A DNA stretch of 64,000 nucleotides from Lentilitoribacter sp. Alg239-R112 (GTDB taxonomy: Bacteria > Pseudomonadota > Alphaproteobacteria > Rhizobiales > Rhizobiaceae): the NCBI RefSeq assembly GCF_900537175.1, contig NZ_LS999835.1, forward strand, positions 310,001-374,000. Reading direction: 5' to 3'. Positions 1-7,954 of the stretch are shown one piece after another (positions within the stretch are counted from its first letter, which is position 1; each line of letters starts with the position of its first letter). The position numbers and the translations under genes are program-made. Below the pieces are notes generated by a model. The model made no database searches. It had not been told where the DNA came from and saw nothing but the letters and a program-made list of their open reading frames with translations.

Positions 1-1974
1 CGCAGCATTGAAAATGCGGTCACCGGAGAGGTCTTCGCACAAGCGGGTAATGCCGATCTTGATGTACAAGCTATGCTTGACCATGCACGCGATGTGGGCG
101 GGCCTGCATTACGCAAAATGACTTTTCATGATAGAGCACGAATGCTCAAAGCGTTGGCGCTTCACTTAGGCAAACATAAACAAGCACTTTACGACATGTC
201 ATTTGCATCGGGTGCAACACAATCCGATCATCTCATTGATATTGATGGGGGCATCGGCACTATGTTTGTTTTTGCGTCCAAAGGGCGTCGGGAAATGCCA
301 GATGCGCATGTTTATCTTGATGGTGAGGTTGAACAGCTTAGCCGCAATGGCACATTTTTGGGGCAACATATATGCACGCCTCTGCAAGGTGTTGCGGTGC
401 ATATTAATGCATTTAACTTTCCCGTTTGGGGCATGTTGGAGAAGCTGGCTCCGACCCTGCTTGCAGGTGTTCCTGCGATTGTAAAGCCAGCAACAGCGAC
501 CTGTTATATTACCGAATTAGCGGTACGCATTATGCTGGACAGTGGCATATTGCCAGCGGGCAGTTTGCAACTTGTGTCAGGCGGGTTGGGCGATATGCTT
601 GATCGATTGACATGCCAAGATGTTGTCGGGTTCACCGGCTCTGCGTGGACGGCAGGGAAGCTGCGCTCCATGCCACATATTTTGGAAAATTCAATTCGCT
701 TTGTTGCAGAGCAGGACAGTCTGAATTCTTCGATTCTTGGCCCTGATGCCAAACCGGGAACACCTGAATTTGATCTCTTTATCAAAGAAGTTCAACGGGA
801 AATGACGACAAAGGCTGGGCAGAAATGTACAGCTATTCGCCGTATCTTTGCACCAAAGCAACATGTGGAGGCTGCCATTGAGGCACTTTCTGCGCGTTTG
901 GAGAAAACGCTGATCGGAGATCCCTCGAATGAAGCGACACGCATGGGTGCACTCGTATCCAACGATCAAAAACGTGATGTACTACAGAAGGTAGATATCA
1001 TTGCGAAGGAAGCCGAGCGGGTTTTTGGAAACCCTAACAGTTTCGAGGTGAGCGGTGCTGATGCTGCAAAGGGTGCATTCTTGCCGCCTATGCTGTTTCA
1101 TTGTGCTGATCCCAACAAGGCAGAGCGCATTCATGATACGGAAGCGTTTGGTCCTGTTTCAACTATCATGGGATATGATAATCTTGATCACGCAATCCAA
1201 TTGGTCAATCGTGGGCAAGGTAGTTTGGTTGCTTCCGTGATTACCCATGATCCAGAAGTTGCCAAAAATGTTGCTCTTGGCGCAGGTGCATTTCATGGCC
1301 GTCTTTATTTTAATAATCGAGACAGTATGAAAGAAAGCACAGGGCATGGCTCTCCATTGCCTCATATGGTTCACGGTGGTCCGGGCCGTGCTGGTGGTGG
1401 CGAAGAATTGGGTGGTGTGCGCGGTGTGACACATTACATGCAACGCACAGCGGTTCAGGGTTCGCCAGATATTTTATCCGCCATCGGTAATGTTTGGGTT
1501 CCAGGCTCAGTTGAGAAAAAAGCGCCTGCGCATCCGTTCACACGGACTTTTCATGAGTTGGAAATTGGTGAAACAATTCACACAGCACCGCGAACCATTA
1601 CTATTGAAGATATTGAGCATTTTGCCAGCTTCACCGGCGATACGTTCTACGCTCATATGAATGAAGAAGCAGCCAAACGAAACCCATTTTTCCCCGGTCG
1701 GGTTGCGCATGGTTACTTGCTTTTAAGTTTTGCAGCTGGATTGTTTGTGGAACCAAATGAAGGACCCGTGCTGGCAAATACGGGACTGGATAGTCTGCGT
1801 TTTATGAAACCGGTTGAGGCTGGTGATGACATTCAAGTACGCTTGAGTGTAAAGAAAAAAACACCGCGCAATGATGAATATGGTGAGGTACGCTGGCATG
1901 TAACGCTGACCAATCAGGATAAGGATTTAGTTGCGGAGTATGAGCTTTTGACCATGAATGCCTACGAGGTTTGA
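1..1974 (+). CDS. paaZ: PaaZ, bifunctional oxepin-CoA hydrolase / semialdehyde dehydrogenase (5' truncated by window)
   Basis: In the aerobic phenylacetyl-CoA pathway PaaZ opens the oxepin-CoA ring and oxidises the resulting aldehyde with NADP. The reading frame is open to base 1, giving 657 visible residues against about 680 for the family, so only some 25 N-terminal residues are missing. The N-terminal three quarters are an aldehyde dehydrogenase: the nucleophile sits in KAGQKCTAIRR (Cys codon 826-828) and the general base Glu in VAEQDSLNSS (codon 709-711). The last ~130 residues are a MaoC-like hotdog hydratase with the FTGDTFYAH active-site Asp/His segment and VAHGYL. An internal ATG at 73 is not the real start. 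No other paa gene is in view; they may lie upstream. Confidence 0.93.
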   Translation, partial: RSIENAVTGEVFAQAGNADLDVQAMLDHARDVGGPALRKMTFHDRARMLKALALHLGKHKQALYDMSFASGATQSDHLIDIDGGIGTMFVFASKGRREMPDAHVYLDGEVEQLSRNGTFLGQHICTPLQGVAVHINAFNFPVWGMLEKLAPTLLAGVPAIVKPATATCYITELAVRIMLDSGILPAGSLQLVSGGLGDMLDRLTCQDVVGFTGSAWTAGKLRSMPHILENSIRFVAEQDSLNSSILGPDAKPGTPEFDLFIKEVQREMTTKAGQKCTAIRRIFAPKQHVEAAIEALSARLEKTLIGDPSNEATRMGALVSNDQKRDVLQKVDIIAKEAERVFGNPNSFEVSGADAAKGAFLPPMLFHCADPNKAERIHDTEAFGPVSTIMGYDNLDHAIQLVNRGQGSLVASVITHDPEVAKNVALGAGAFHGRLYFNNRDSMKESTGHGSPLPHMVHGGPGRAGGGEELGGVRGVTHYMQRTAVQGSPDILSAIGNVWVPGSVEKKAPAHPFTRTFHELEIGETIHTAPRTITIEDIEHFASFTGDTFYAHMNEEAAKRNPFFPGRVAHGYLLLSFAAGLFVEPNEGPVLANTGLDSLRFMKPVEAGDDIQVRLSVKKKTPRNDEYGEVRWHVTLTNQDKDLVAEYELLTMNAYEV

Positions 1975-1986
1975 TTGCTTACCAGC

Positions 1987-2019
1987 CTATTGAAGGGGTT
2001 TAAGCTATCCCTTCAATAG
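1987..2019. terminator. Convergent hairpin between paaZ and the paaX-like gene
   Basis: Perfect 11-bp inverted repeat, CTATTGAAGGG at 1987-1997 and CCCTTCAATAG at 2009-2019, with an 11-nt loop. It lies 12 bp after the paaZ stop and overlaps the last codons of the convergent regulator. There is no clear U-tract on either side, so a bidirectional terminator is inferred from position and stem only. Confidence 0.5.
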
Positions 2020-2787
2020 ACTACAGATTGCCGAGTGGCACTGCGCAAACACTCCATTTTTGAAAAGCCAGATATGGAGCCATGTGTTATCACGGAGTGC
2101 CATTTTGCGCCAATGGTGGAGCGCTAGAAGTCTTATTGCTGCGCGGTCTTGCTCATCAAAACTTTTTAAAGATGTGCTCAATTGTTTGGTGGCGGATAAG
2201 TAATTTTCAGCGGTGACCTTAATATTATTAGGTATGGTACGTTCTAAAAACCAGTCGGGCACATTGTCGATATCAATGGTCACTTCCATTGTTGTTGATT
2301 GAGACTGATCCACGCCACACGGCACCCAGACGACGTTCTTGAAAACCTGTAATTTGGGGAGATGTTCGTCGCAAGTATCATCCATCTGCAATTGTAGTTT
2401 CCACCCAGCATCATATTTTACATCTTCCCGATAGACATCTTTATAGGCCAATCTGGTTTGCAAAATGCCATTCTCAGACAACCGATATATTGATTGCCGC
2501 CCAACTTTGTTTGAGACAATCCAACCATCCTTTTTTAATCTGTGTAATGCAACGCGAATAGCCTCTGGCTTTATGCCGATATGGCCGAGCAGATATCTGA
2601 TGTCTTTACCTGCAAGTGATACAGGCTCTTCTCTACCAAGATCACCAAATAGAGTGACAATAAGTGACCAGACTTTGATGGTTTCAAGTTTCAGCAACTC
2701 GTCGATATATTGGCGTGGCGTCTTCACAGATATAAATTCCGATATGAATCTGGATTTAAAAATCAGGCCACTATTATCATCAAGCAT
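2005..2787 (-). CDS. PaaX family transcriptional regulator
   Basis: Predicted 260-residue repressor of the PaaX family, whose characterised members bind phenylacetyl-CoA and control phenylacetate degradation. The N-terminal part has the family's winged-helix segment (KTPRQYIDELL, then KPEAIRVALHRLKKDGWI at about residues 73-90), followed by the PaaX-like effector and C-terminal regions. The ATG at 2785-2787 is preceded by an AGGA ribosome site. It converges with paaZ, sharing its terminator stem, so regulation of the neighbouring paa genes is likely but is inferred from context. It could instead serve the adjacent ABC or dehalogenase genes. Confidence 0.8.
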   Translation of the reverse strand: MLDDNSGLIFKSRFISEFISVKTPRQYIDELLKLETIKVWSLIVTLFGDLGREEPVSLAGKDIRYLLGHIGIKPEAIRVALHRLKKDGWIVSNKVGRQSIYRLSENGILQTRLAYKDVYREDVKYDAGWKLQLQMDDTCDEHLPKLQVFKNVVWVPCGVDQSQSTTMEVTIDIDNVPDWFLERTIPNNIKVTAENYLSATKQLSTSLKSFDEQDRAAIRLLALHHWRKMALRDNTWLHIWLFKNGVFAQCHSAICSLLKG

Positions 2788-2928
2788 TATCCTGCGCTAG
2801 TAACAACACCCAAGTATGCTGTGTTTCAAGTTGATTTTGGAAGAGTTGGGGCCGTATCTGTTTAGCGAAGTTTATAAGGTTCGGACAGGATAAAGTACAT
2901 ACCAGCTAGAGGTAACATCCAGCTCGAA

Positions 2929-3726
2929 TTATATATCAGAACCAATTGAACCATGTAAAAGCTTAGTAACGGTCGATGCAGAAGATACCAATTGAGTGAT
3001 TATATTATTTGATATTTTTGTAGTGGCGCTCGAAATTGGTAAGGACACACCAAAGCTACCAATTACAGCGCCATTTACTCCAAGGATTGGTGCCGCATAG
3101 CCGACTGTTCCAACAAACGTTTCTTCCCAGGAAATACAATATCCTAGGGTTCGAGCTTCTTTGAGTTGTTTATTAATATCATCAACATCGATGATGGTTT
3201 TATTGGTAAAACGTTGTAGCTCACCCGATAGGTATTTGCTTTGTTCTACCTCAGGTAAATAGGCCAAGATAACTTTTGGTGCTGCTCCGGCGTGAAGAGG
3301 AAAAGTAGAGCCTATTCGTTCATACACGCGCAGTCCTTCATTTTTGCCGACAATCTGATCAATACAAACCGCAACGGATCTCGATGCATCATATGCACTG
3401 AGTAAAACGGTCTCTTGAATTGCATCTGCTAAACGTGCCATTTCTTTCTGAGAAACGGATTTTAATTCGAACCCATCGCTGGCCCTTATGCCCAATTCAA
3501 TCGAGGCCAAACCCAGCGAGTACCTGCCTGTAGATGCTATCTGTGTTAAATAACCGGTACTTGCCAGAAATCGGACAAGACGATTTACAGTAGAACGATT
3601 GAGCTTCGTTGCTCGGACTAATTCGGCTTGGGACCAAGTTGGACGATCAACTTGAAACATGTCGAGAACTGTAAAAGCTTTCACGAGCAAAGCCACACCG
3701 GCTGAAGGATCTGACTTGACTTCCAT
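2929..3726 (-). CDS. IclR family transcriptional regulator
   Basis: A 265-residue IclR-type regulator. An N-terminal winged helix-turn-helix (WSQAELVRATKLNRSTVNRL, about residues 31-50) is followed by the ligand-binding IclR effector domain (region around LHAGAAPKVILAYLPE, then GTVGYAAPILG). IclR proteins usually respond to small aromatic or organic acids and often sit divergent from their target operon. That is the layout here: the ABC transporter/AhpD-like operon starts 135 bp away on the other strand, with a dyad in between. The ligand is unknown. Confidence 0.9.
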   Translation of the reverse strand: MEVKSDPSAGVALLVKAFTVLDMFQVDRPTWSQAELVRATKLNRSTVNRLVRFLASTGYLTQIASTGRYSLGLASIELGIRASDGFELKSVSQKEMARLADAIQETVLLSAYDASRSVAVCIDQIVGKNEGLRVYERIGSTFPLHAGAAPKVILAYLPEVEQSKYLSGELQRFTNKTIIDVDDINKQLKEARTLGYCISWEETFVGTVGYAAPILGVNGAVIGSFGVSLPISSATTKISNNIITQLVSSASTVTKLLHGSIGSDI

Positions 3727-3798
3727 ATCCAGTTCCCTTTAACGTGTAATTACCCATTATGTGCGCAAGCATCCCACTATATGATACATTATTTAAGT

Positions 3799-3827
3799 TT
3801 GACTTCAAGACCAAATCAGAACTCATA
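3799..3827 (+). promoter_or_regulatory. Candidate sigma-70 promoter of the ABC transporter operon
   Basis: TTGACT (3799-3804), a 17-bp spacer, and a weak -10 CTCATA (3822-3827). It sits directly upstream of the inverted repeat at 3828-3844, so a regulator bound there would cover the start of transcription. Inferred by eye only. Confidence 0.4.
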
Positions 3828-3844
3828 CCGTTCAATATGAACGG
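3828..3844. promoter_or_regulatory. Operator-like inverted repeat, probable IclR binding site
   Basis: Perfect dyad CCGTTC-AATAT-GAACGG, 6-bp arms and a 5-bp spacer, between the divergent IclR regulator and the ABC substrate-binding gene. It ends 16 bp before the chosen start at 3861. IclR-type regulators bind short A/T-centred palindromes of this size, so this is the best candidate operator in the gap. Confidence 0.5.
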
Positions 3845-3860
3845 AAGAAAGGGAGATAAT

Positions 3861-4838
3861 ATGACAACTTTTAGGAAGACGATCGTGGGGGCAATCGCCG
3901 CTGGATTGATCGCAACATCAGCTTATGCAAATGATACTAAATCCATAGCGATTTCAACAATTGTAGAAGTGCCTGCGCTTATTGCTGCTCGAGATGGTAT
4001 TCTCGCAGCTCTTGCGGAGCGGGGTTATGTGGAAGGTGAAACTCTGAAAGTTGATTATCAGAATGCAAATGGCAGTATGCCAACCCAACAGCAAATTGCT
4101 AAGAAGTTTGTTGGCAATGCGCCAGATGTTATTGTGCCAATTACCACACCAACTGCGCAATCAATGATCGGTGCCACGTCTGATATTCCGATTGTGTTTG
4201 CCATGGTTACTGATCCGATTGGTGCACAATTAATCACGCGTTATAAGCAACCGGGAGCCAATGTAACTGGTGTATCTGATGCGGCACCTATTGAGCCTCA
4301 GCTTGATTTGATGCGCGAATATATTCCAGATCTGAAAAAAATAGGATTTATTTATAATCCCGGTCTTGATAATGCGCTGGCCACTCTTGCAACAATTAAG
4401 AAGCATGCAGAACCACGCGGATTTACCATTGTTGAATCCCCTTCGCCGACAACTAACGAAGTTATATTGGCTACAAAAAAGCTGATTGGCGAAGTCGATG
4501 CAATTTATGTACCTAATGATACAACGGTTGTTGCTGCGCTTGAGGCAATTATCAAGATTGGGGAAGATGTCGACCTGCCAGTCTTTGTTGGTGAAACAAG
4601 TGCCGTAGAACGTGGTGCTATTGCATCTATCGGCTTTGATTATCTTGCTGTTGGCAAGGTGGCGGGCGAAATGGTTGCAGATGTGTTGGATGGTAAGGCT
4701 GTTGGAGATATCGATGCGGCTATTGCTTACCAAATCTCTGATAGATTAATTGTTGCGGTTAACAAGGGCGCGGCGGAGCGAATGGGTGTTGCAACCCCAG
4801 ACGCTGCCCTATCTAGAGCAACTTTGATCACTGAGTAA
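3861..4838 (+). CDS. ABC transporter substrate-binding protein (TrpX / ABC_sub_bind type)
   Basis: Periplasmic binding protein of the ABC_sub_bind (PF04392-like) class, 325 residues from the ATG at 3861. That start is preferred over the longer reading from 3759: a GAAAGGGAG ribosome site lies just upstream, and the protein then begins with a Sec signal (MTTFRKTIVGAIAAGLIATS, cleavage near SAYA-ND). The mature part has the class signatures DVIVPITTPTAQ, IPIVFAMVTDPIGA and DLMREYIPDLKKIGFIYNPG. Related systems such as TrpXYZ take up tryptophan or other aromatic compounds. The substrate here is unknown; aromatic is a guess from the neighbourhood. Confidence 0.88.
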   Translation: MTTFRKTIVGAIAAGLIATSAYANDTKSIAISTIVEVPALIAARDGILAALAERGYVEGETLKVDYQNANGSMPTQQQIAKKFVGNAPDVIVPITTPTAQSMIGATSDIPIVFAMVTDPIGAQLITRYKQPGANVTGVSDAAPIEPQLDLMREYIPDLKKIGFIYNPGLDNALATLATIKKHAEPRGFTIVESPSPTTNEVILATKKLIGEVDAIYVPNDTTVVAALEAIIKIGEDVDLPVFVGETSAVERGAIASIGFDYLAVGKVAGEMVADVLDGKAVGDIDAAIAYQISDRLIVAVNKGAAERMGVATPDAALSRATLITE

Positions 4839-4846
4839 GCCTGTCG

Positions 4847-4872
4847 AGCGCACAGTCTCTTGGCTGTGCGCT
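4847..4872 (+). promoter_or_regulatory. Intercistronic hairpin between binding protein and permease genes
   Basis: Perfect 9-bp stem, AGCGCACAG (4847-4855) and CTGTGCGCT (4864-4872), 8-nt loop, starting 9 bp after the substrate-binding stop. No U-tract follows. Such stems after a binding-protein gene commonly protect the upstream mRNA or attenuate read-through, giving more binding protein than membrane subunits; that role is inferred. Confidence 0.5.
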
Positions 4873-4939
4873 ATGACGGCTGGAACCTTCAAAGGTCCAC
4901 TAAACTGTTAGCGATTGTTGTTCTCACGAAAGCAAAAAC

Positions 4940-5839
4940 ATGTCATTATACGAACTTCTGGGTACGCTTGAAACCGGATTAATCTTTGGGATCGTCGCGT
5001 TAGGCGCCTATCTGACATTTCAAATCCTTGATTTTCCAGACTTGACGGTTGAAGGTAGCTTTCCTTTAGGTGCAGCGGTTGCTGCAATCTTGATGGTTGG
5101 AGCAGAATGGAACCCTTGGCTTGCCACGCTTGGTGGTGGTTTTGCAGGTTTTATTGCCGGTTTTATCACTGCATGGCTGAACGTGCGCTTTAATATTCTT
5201 CATATTTTGGCTGGGATACTTGTAGGTATCTCGCTGTACTCCATAAATTTACGCATTATGGGTGGACCAAATGAACCCCTGTTGCGTGTAGATACGGTAT
5301 TTACCTCTCTGGAGATTTTTGGCATTCCCGGCTATATTATTAACCCGATATTTCTGGGTGTCTTTGTCTTGGGGGTTAAGCTGTCGCTTGATGCTTTTCT
5401 GGCGACAGGTTGGGGCATATCCATGCGTGCTTCCGGTGCAAATCCTGCGATGGCAGAAGCCAACGGGGTAAATGTTGGTCACATGAAACTATACGGTGTT
5501 GGTGTTGCGAATGGGCTGACCGCAATTGCGGGGGCGTTGTTTGCTCAGTCATTTGGCGCAGCCGATGCATATATGGGTATTGGCGTGATCATCGTTGGAT
5601 TAGCGTCCGTGATTGTGGGCATGTCTATTCTGCCGTCGGGGACTATTTTTCTTGCTACATTCGCCTGTGTTATCGGTGCTATTCTTTATCGCCTAGCTGT
5701 TGCATTTGCTCTGAATGCTGATTTCATTGGGTTTCATGCCTCAGATGTACAGCTTGTAACTGCGGTTCTGGTCGCCGTTGCTCTTATTGCGCAACAAAGC
5801 GGGTCATTAAAATCCTTGTTTAAACGAGGGGAAAAATAA
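4940..5839 (+). CDS. ABC transporter permease (TrpY-like)
   Basis: A 299-residue hydrophobic permease with about eight predicted membrane segments, of the BPD_transp_2/LivH-like superfamily found beside ABC_sub_bind proteins. The hallmark N-terminus LTFQILDFPDLTVEGSFPLG (residues about 25-44) and the cytoplasmic loop RASGANPAMAEANGV (about residues 164-178), which contacts the ATPase, are both present. The stop overlaps the start of the ATPase by one base, so the two are translationally coupled. No strong ribosome site is visible upstream of 4940. Confidence 0.88.
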   Translation: MSLYELLGTLETGLIFGIVALGAYLTFQILDFPDLTVEGSFPLGAAVAAILMVGAEWNPWLATLGGGFAGFIAGFITAWLNVRFNILHILAGILVGISLYSINLRIMGGPNEPLLRVDTVFTSLEIFGIPGYIINPIFLGVFVLGVKLSLDAFLATGWGISMRASGANPAMAEANGVNVGHMKLYGVGVANGLTAIAGALFAQSFGAADAYMGIGVIIVGLASVIVGMSILPSGTIFLATFACVIGAILYRLAVAFALNADFIGFHASDVQLVTAVLVAVALIAQQSGSLKSLFKRGEK

Positions 5840-6633
5840 TGATCAATCTATCGGATATAGACGTCACTTTTGGCAAAAACACTCCGCTTGAGACGCGTGC
5901 GCTGCGCGGTGTTGATCTGAATATTCCTAAAGGGCAGTTCCTAACAATTATTGGCTCCAATGGTGCCGGAAAGTCAACGAGCCTTAACGTTATCTCTGGT
6001 CTTGCAAAAGCAGAAAGAGGTCGCGTTGAAGTCGATGGGCAAGATGTTACCAGTTGGCCAGTTCATAAACGCTCGGCAATGTTATCGCGGGTATTCCAAG
6101 ACCCAAAGATGGGAACTTGCGAGGATTTATCGATATTGGAAAACTTTGCATTAGCCTATGGCCGTACAAACCACCGCGGTATGCGGTTTGCTGTGACGCC
6201 ACAGATGCGTGATGAAACGGTTGAAAAGGTCAAAGTGCTTGGTCTCGGGCTTGAAGATCGCCTTAATGATAAAGTTGGCCTGCTCTCCGGCGGACAGCGG
6301 CAAGCGGTTAGTCTATTGATGGCGGCTACAGGTGATACAAAAGTTCTATTATTGGATGAACATACTGCGGCACTTGATCCCAAAACAGCTGACTTTGTGT
6401 TGGATTTAACCCGTACCATTATTCATGATCTGGAATTAACAGCAGTTATGGTGACCCATTCCATGGCACAGGCATTGAACACGGGTGAACGTACGGTGAT
6501 GTTCCACCAGGGGAAAATTATTTTTGATATTGCCGGAGTCGAACGAGACAAACTTGAAGTTAAGGACTTACTTGATTTGTTCCGAAAACAGCAGGGCGAA
6601 GAACTCGCTGATGACTCACTTTTACTGGATTGA
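5839..6633 (+). CDS. ABC transporter ATP-binding protein (TrpZ-like)
   Basis: A 264-residue ABC ATPase. Walker A is GSNGAGKST (about residues 39-47), the Q-loop is RVFQDPKMG, the signature is LLSGGQRQAVS (about residues 153-163), Walker B with catalytic Glu is KVLLLDEHTAALDP, and the switch His is in VMVTHS. It energises the permease encoded just upstream and completes a three-component importer. The C-terminal extension after the H-loop is typical of the class. Confidence 0.92.
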   Translation: MINLSDIDVTFGKNTPLETRALRGVDLNIPKGQFLTIIGSNGAGKSTSLNVISGLAKAERGRVEVDGQDVTSWPVHKRSAMLSRVFQDPKMGTCEDLSILENFALAYGRTNHRGMRFAVTPQMRDETVEKVKVLGLGLEDRLNDKVGLLSGGQRQAVSLLMAATGDTKVLLLDEHTAALDPKTADFVLDLTRTIIHDLELTAVMVTHSMAQALNTGERTVMFHQGKIIFDIAGVERDKLEVKDLLDLFRKQQGEELADDSLLLD

Positions 6634-6678
6634 ACCAAAAGACCGAGAAAACAACAAGATTTTAAAAGGAACCCACTC

Positions 6679-7287
6679 ATGCCTTGGATTGATACCATTC
6701 CCTACGATGAGGCCGATGCAAAACTAAAACGGCTATATGATCGGGTTAAAGGGCCAGATAATAATGTCGATAACATCATGATGATGCATAGTTTGCGTCC
6801 GCATTCGATGGAAGGGCATATGGCTATTTATAAATATGTTCTCCACCATTCAGGTAATACAATACCGAAGTGGTTTCTGGAATGCCTCGGGGTTTGGGTA
6901 TCCTTTCTGAATGAATGCGATTATTGCGTTGAGCATCACTTTGGTGGCCTTAAACGATTGTTGAACGATGATGCAAAGTCTGCTGGTATTCGAGCGGCAA
7001 TTGAAGCCCGTACCATTGATCAGGCACCTCTTGATAAGGCCCAGAAAGTGGCAATGGAATATGCTCGCCAACTAACTCGTGATGCAGGCGGTATGAATGA
7101 AAACATCATCCACCGTCTCCGTGAAGTTGGGTATAGTGACGGCGAAATTCTCGAAATTAATCAGGTGAGTGCTTATTTTGGCTATGCCAATCGCACTGTT
7201 TTGGGACTGGGCTGTTCAACCAAGGGCGACATAATCGGTTTGTCGCCTAATAATTCCAACGATCCGGATGATTGGAACCATAGCTGA
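6679..7287 (+). CDS. AhpD-like / carboxymuconolactone decarboxylase family protein, copy 1
   Basis: A 202-residue protein of the alkylhydroperoxidase AhpD-like (peroxidase-related) family. The redox motif CDYCVEHHFG (about residues 74-83) is the CxxCxxxH signature, and the C-terminal QVSAYFGYANRTVLGLG segment is typical of this family. A GAAC-spaced AAGGA ribosome site precedes the ATG. It lies 45 bp after the ABC ATPase and is paralogous to the next gene. Its substrate is unknown; a role in reducing a peroxide or transforming the imported compound is only inferred from the operon. Confidence 0.82.
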   Translation: MPWIDTIPYDEADAKLKRLYDRVKGPDNNVDNIMMMHSLRPHSMEGHMAIYKYVLHHSGNTIPKWFLECLGVWVSFLNECDYCVEHHFGGLKRLLNDDAKSAGIRAAIEARTIDQAPLDKAQKVAMEYARQLTRDAGGMNENIIHRLREVGYSDGEILEINQVSAYFGYANRTVLGLGCSTKGDIIGLSPNNSNDPDDWNHS

Positions 7288-7320
7288 TTTTGCGCCTTTT
7301 TCGTACAAGGAAACCAGATA

Positions 7321-7887
7321 TTGACTTGGATAAAATATATTCCCTTTGAGGAGGCTACTGGTCGGCTTAAAGCTATTTATGATAAATACAAACGTGCAAA
7401 TGATACGATTGCAAATATCATTACAGCGCATTCGATACGACCCCATATGCTTGAAGGCCACATGGCATTCTACCGCTCGGTGATCGGACATGGCTCAAAT
7501 GAATTACCTTTGTGGTTTCTTGAAGCTGTTGGCGTTTATGTCAGCGCGATAAATAAATGCGGATATTGTATTGAGCATCATAGTCATTTTGGCGGCCTAG
7601 CCTATGATGGGACGGCTGAGAACTGGGCAAATATGACAGAAACATTACTGGATGATTGCCCAGAGAAGGCATTTGATGGCAAATACCTTGTGCTGTTGGG
7701 CTATGCAAAAGCACTGACTGTTGATCCATCTTTACTGAACGAAAACGATATCGCTAATCTCAGAGCTGCTGGTGCTGATGATGGCGAAATTCTGGAAGTA
7801 AATCAGGTCACCGGTTATTTTTCCTATGCCAATCGCACCGTTTTGGGGTTGGGTATTACGCTAGCTAACGAAGTACACGCTCATTGA
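7321..7887 (+). CDS. AhpD-like / carboxymuconolactone decarboxylase family protein, copy 2
   Basis: A 188-residue paralogue of the preceding gene, starting with TTG at 7321 behind AAGGA. The shared frame is obvious: MTWIKYIPFEEA versus MPWIDTIPYDEA at the start, NIITAHSIRPHMLEGHMA, the redox motif CGYCIEHH (about residues 81-88), and QVTGYFSYANRTVLGLG near the end. The two copies differ mainly between the CxxC motif and the C-terminal helix pair, so they are an old tandem duplication rather than a recent one. They may form a heteromer, since AhpD-like proteins oligomerise; that is inference. Confidence 0.8.
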   Translation: MTWIKYIPFEEATGRLKAIYDKYKRANDTIANIITAHSIRPHMLEGHMAFYRSVIGHGSNELPLWFLEAVGVYVSAINKCGYCIEHHSHFGGLAYDGTAENWANMTETLLDDCPEKAFDGKYLVLLGYAKALTVDPSLLNENDIANLRAAGADDGEILEVNQVTGYFSYANRTVLGLGITLANEVHAH

Positions 7888-7954
7888 TTTTATGTAAGGG
7901 TTTAAAGAGAATTTCATAAATAAATCAATAGATTATAAGCAAGTCAGTTATTGC

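Noticed and set aside
3759..3860. Longer N-terminus of the ABC binding protein
   Set aside because: Starting at 3759 would put 34 residues before the signal peptide and place coding sequence over the promoter and dyad; the ATG at 3861 has the ribosome site.
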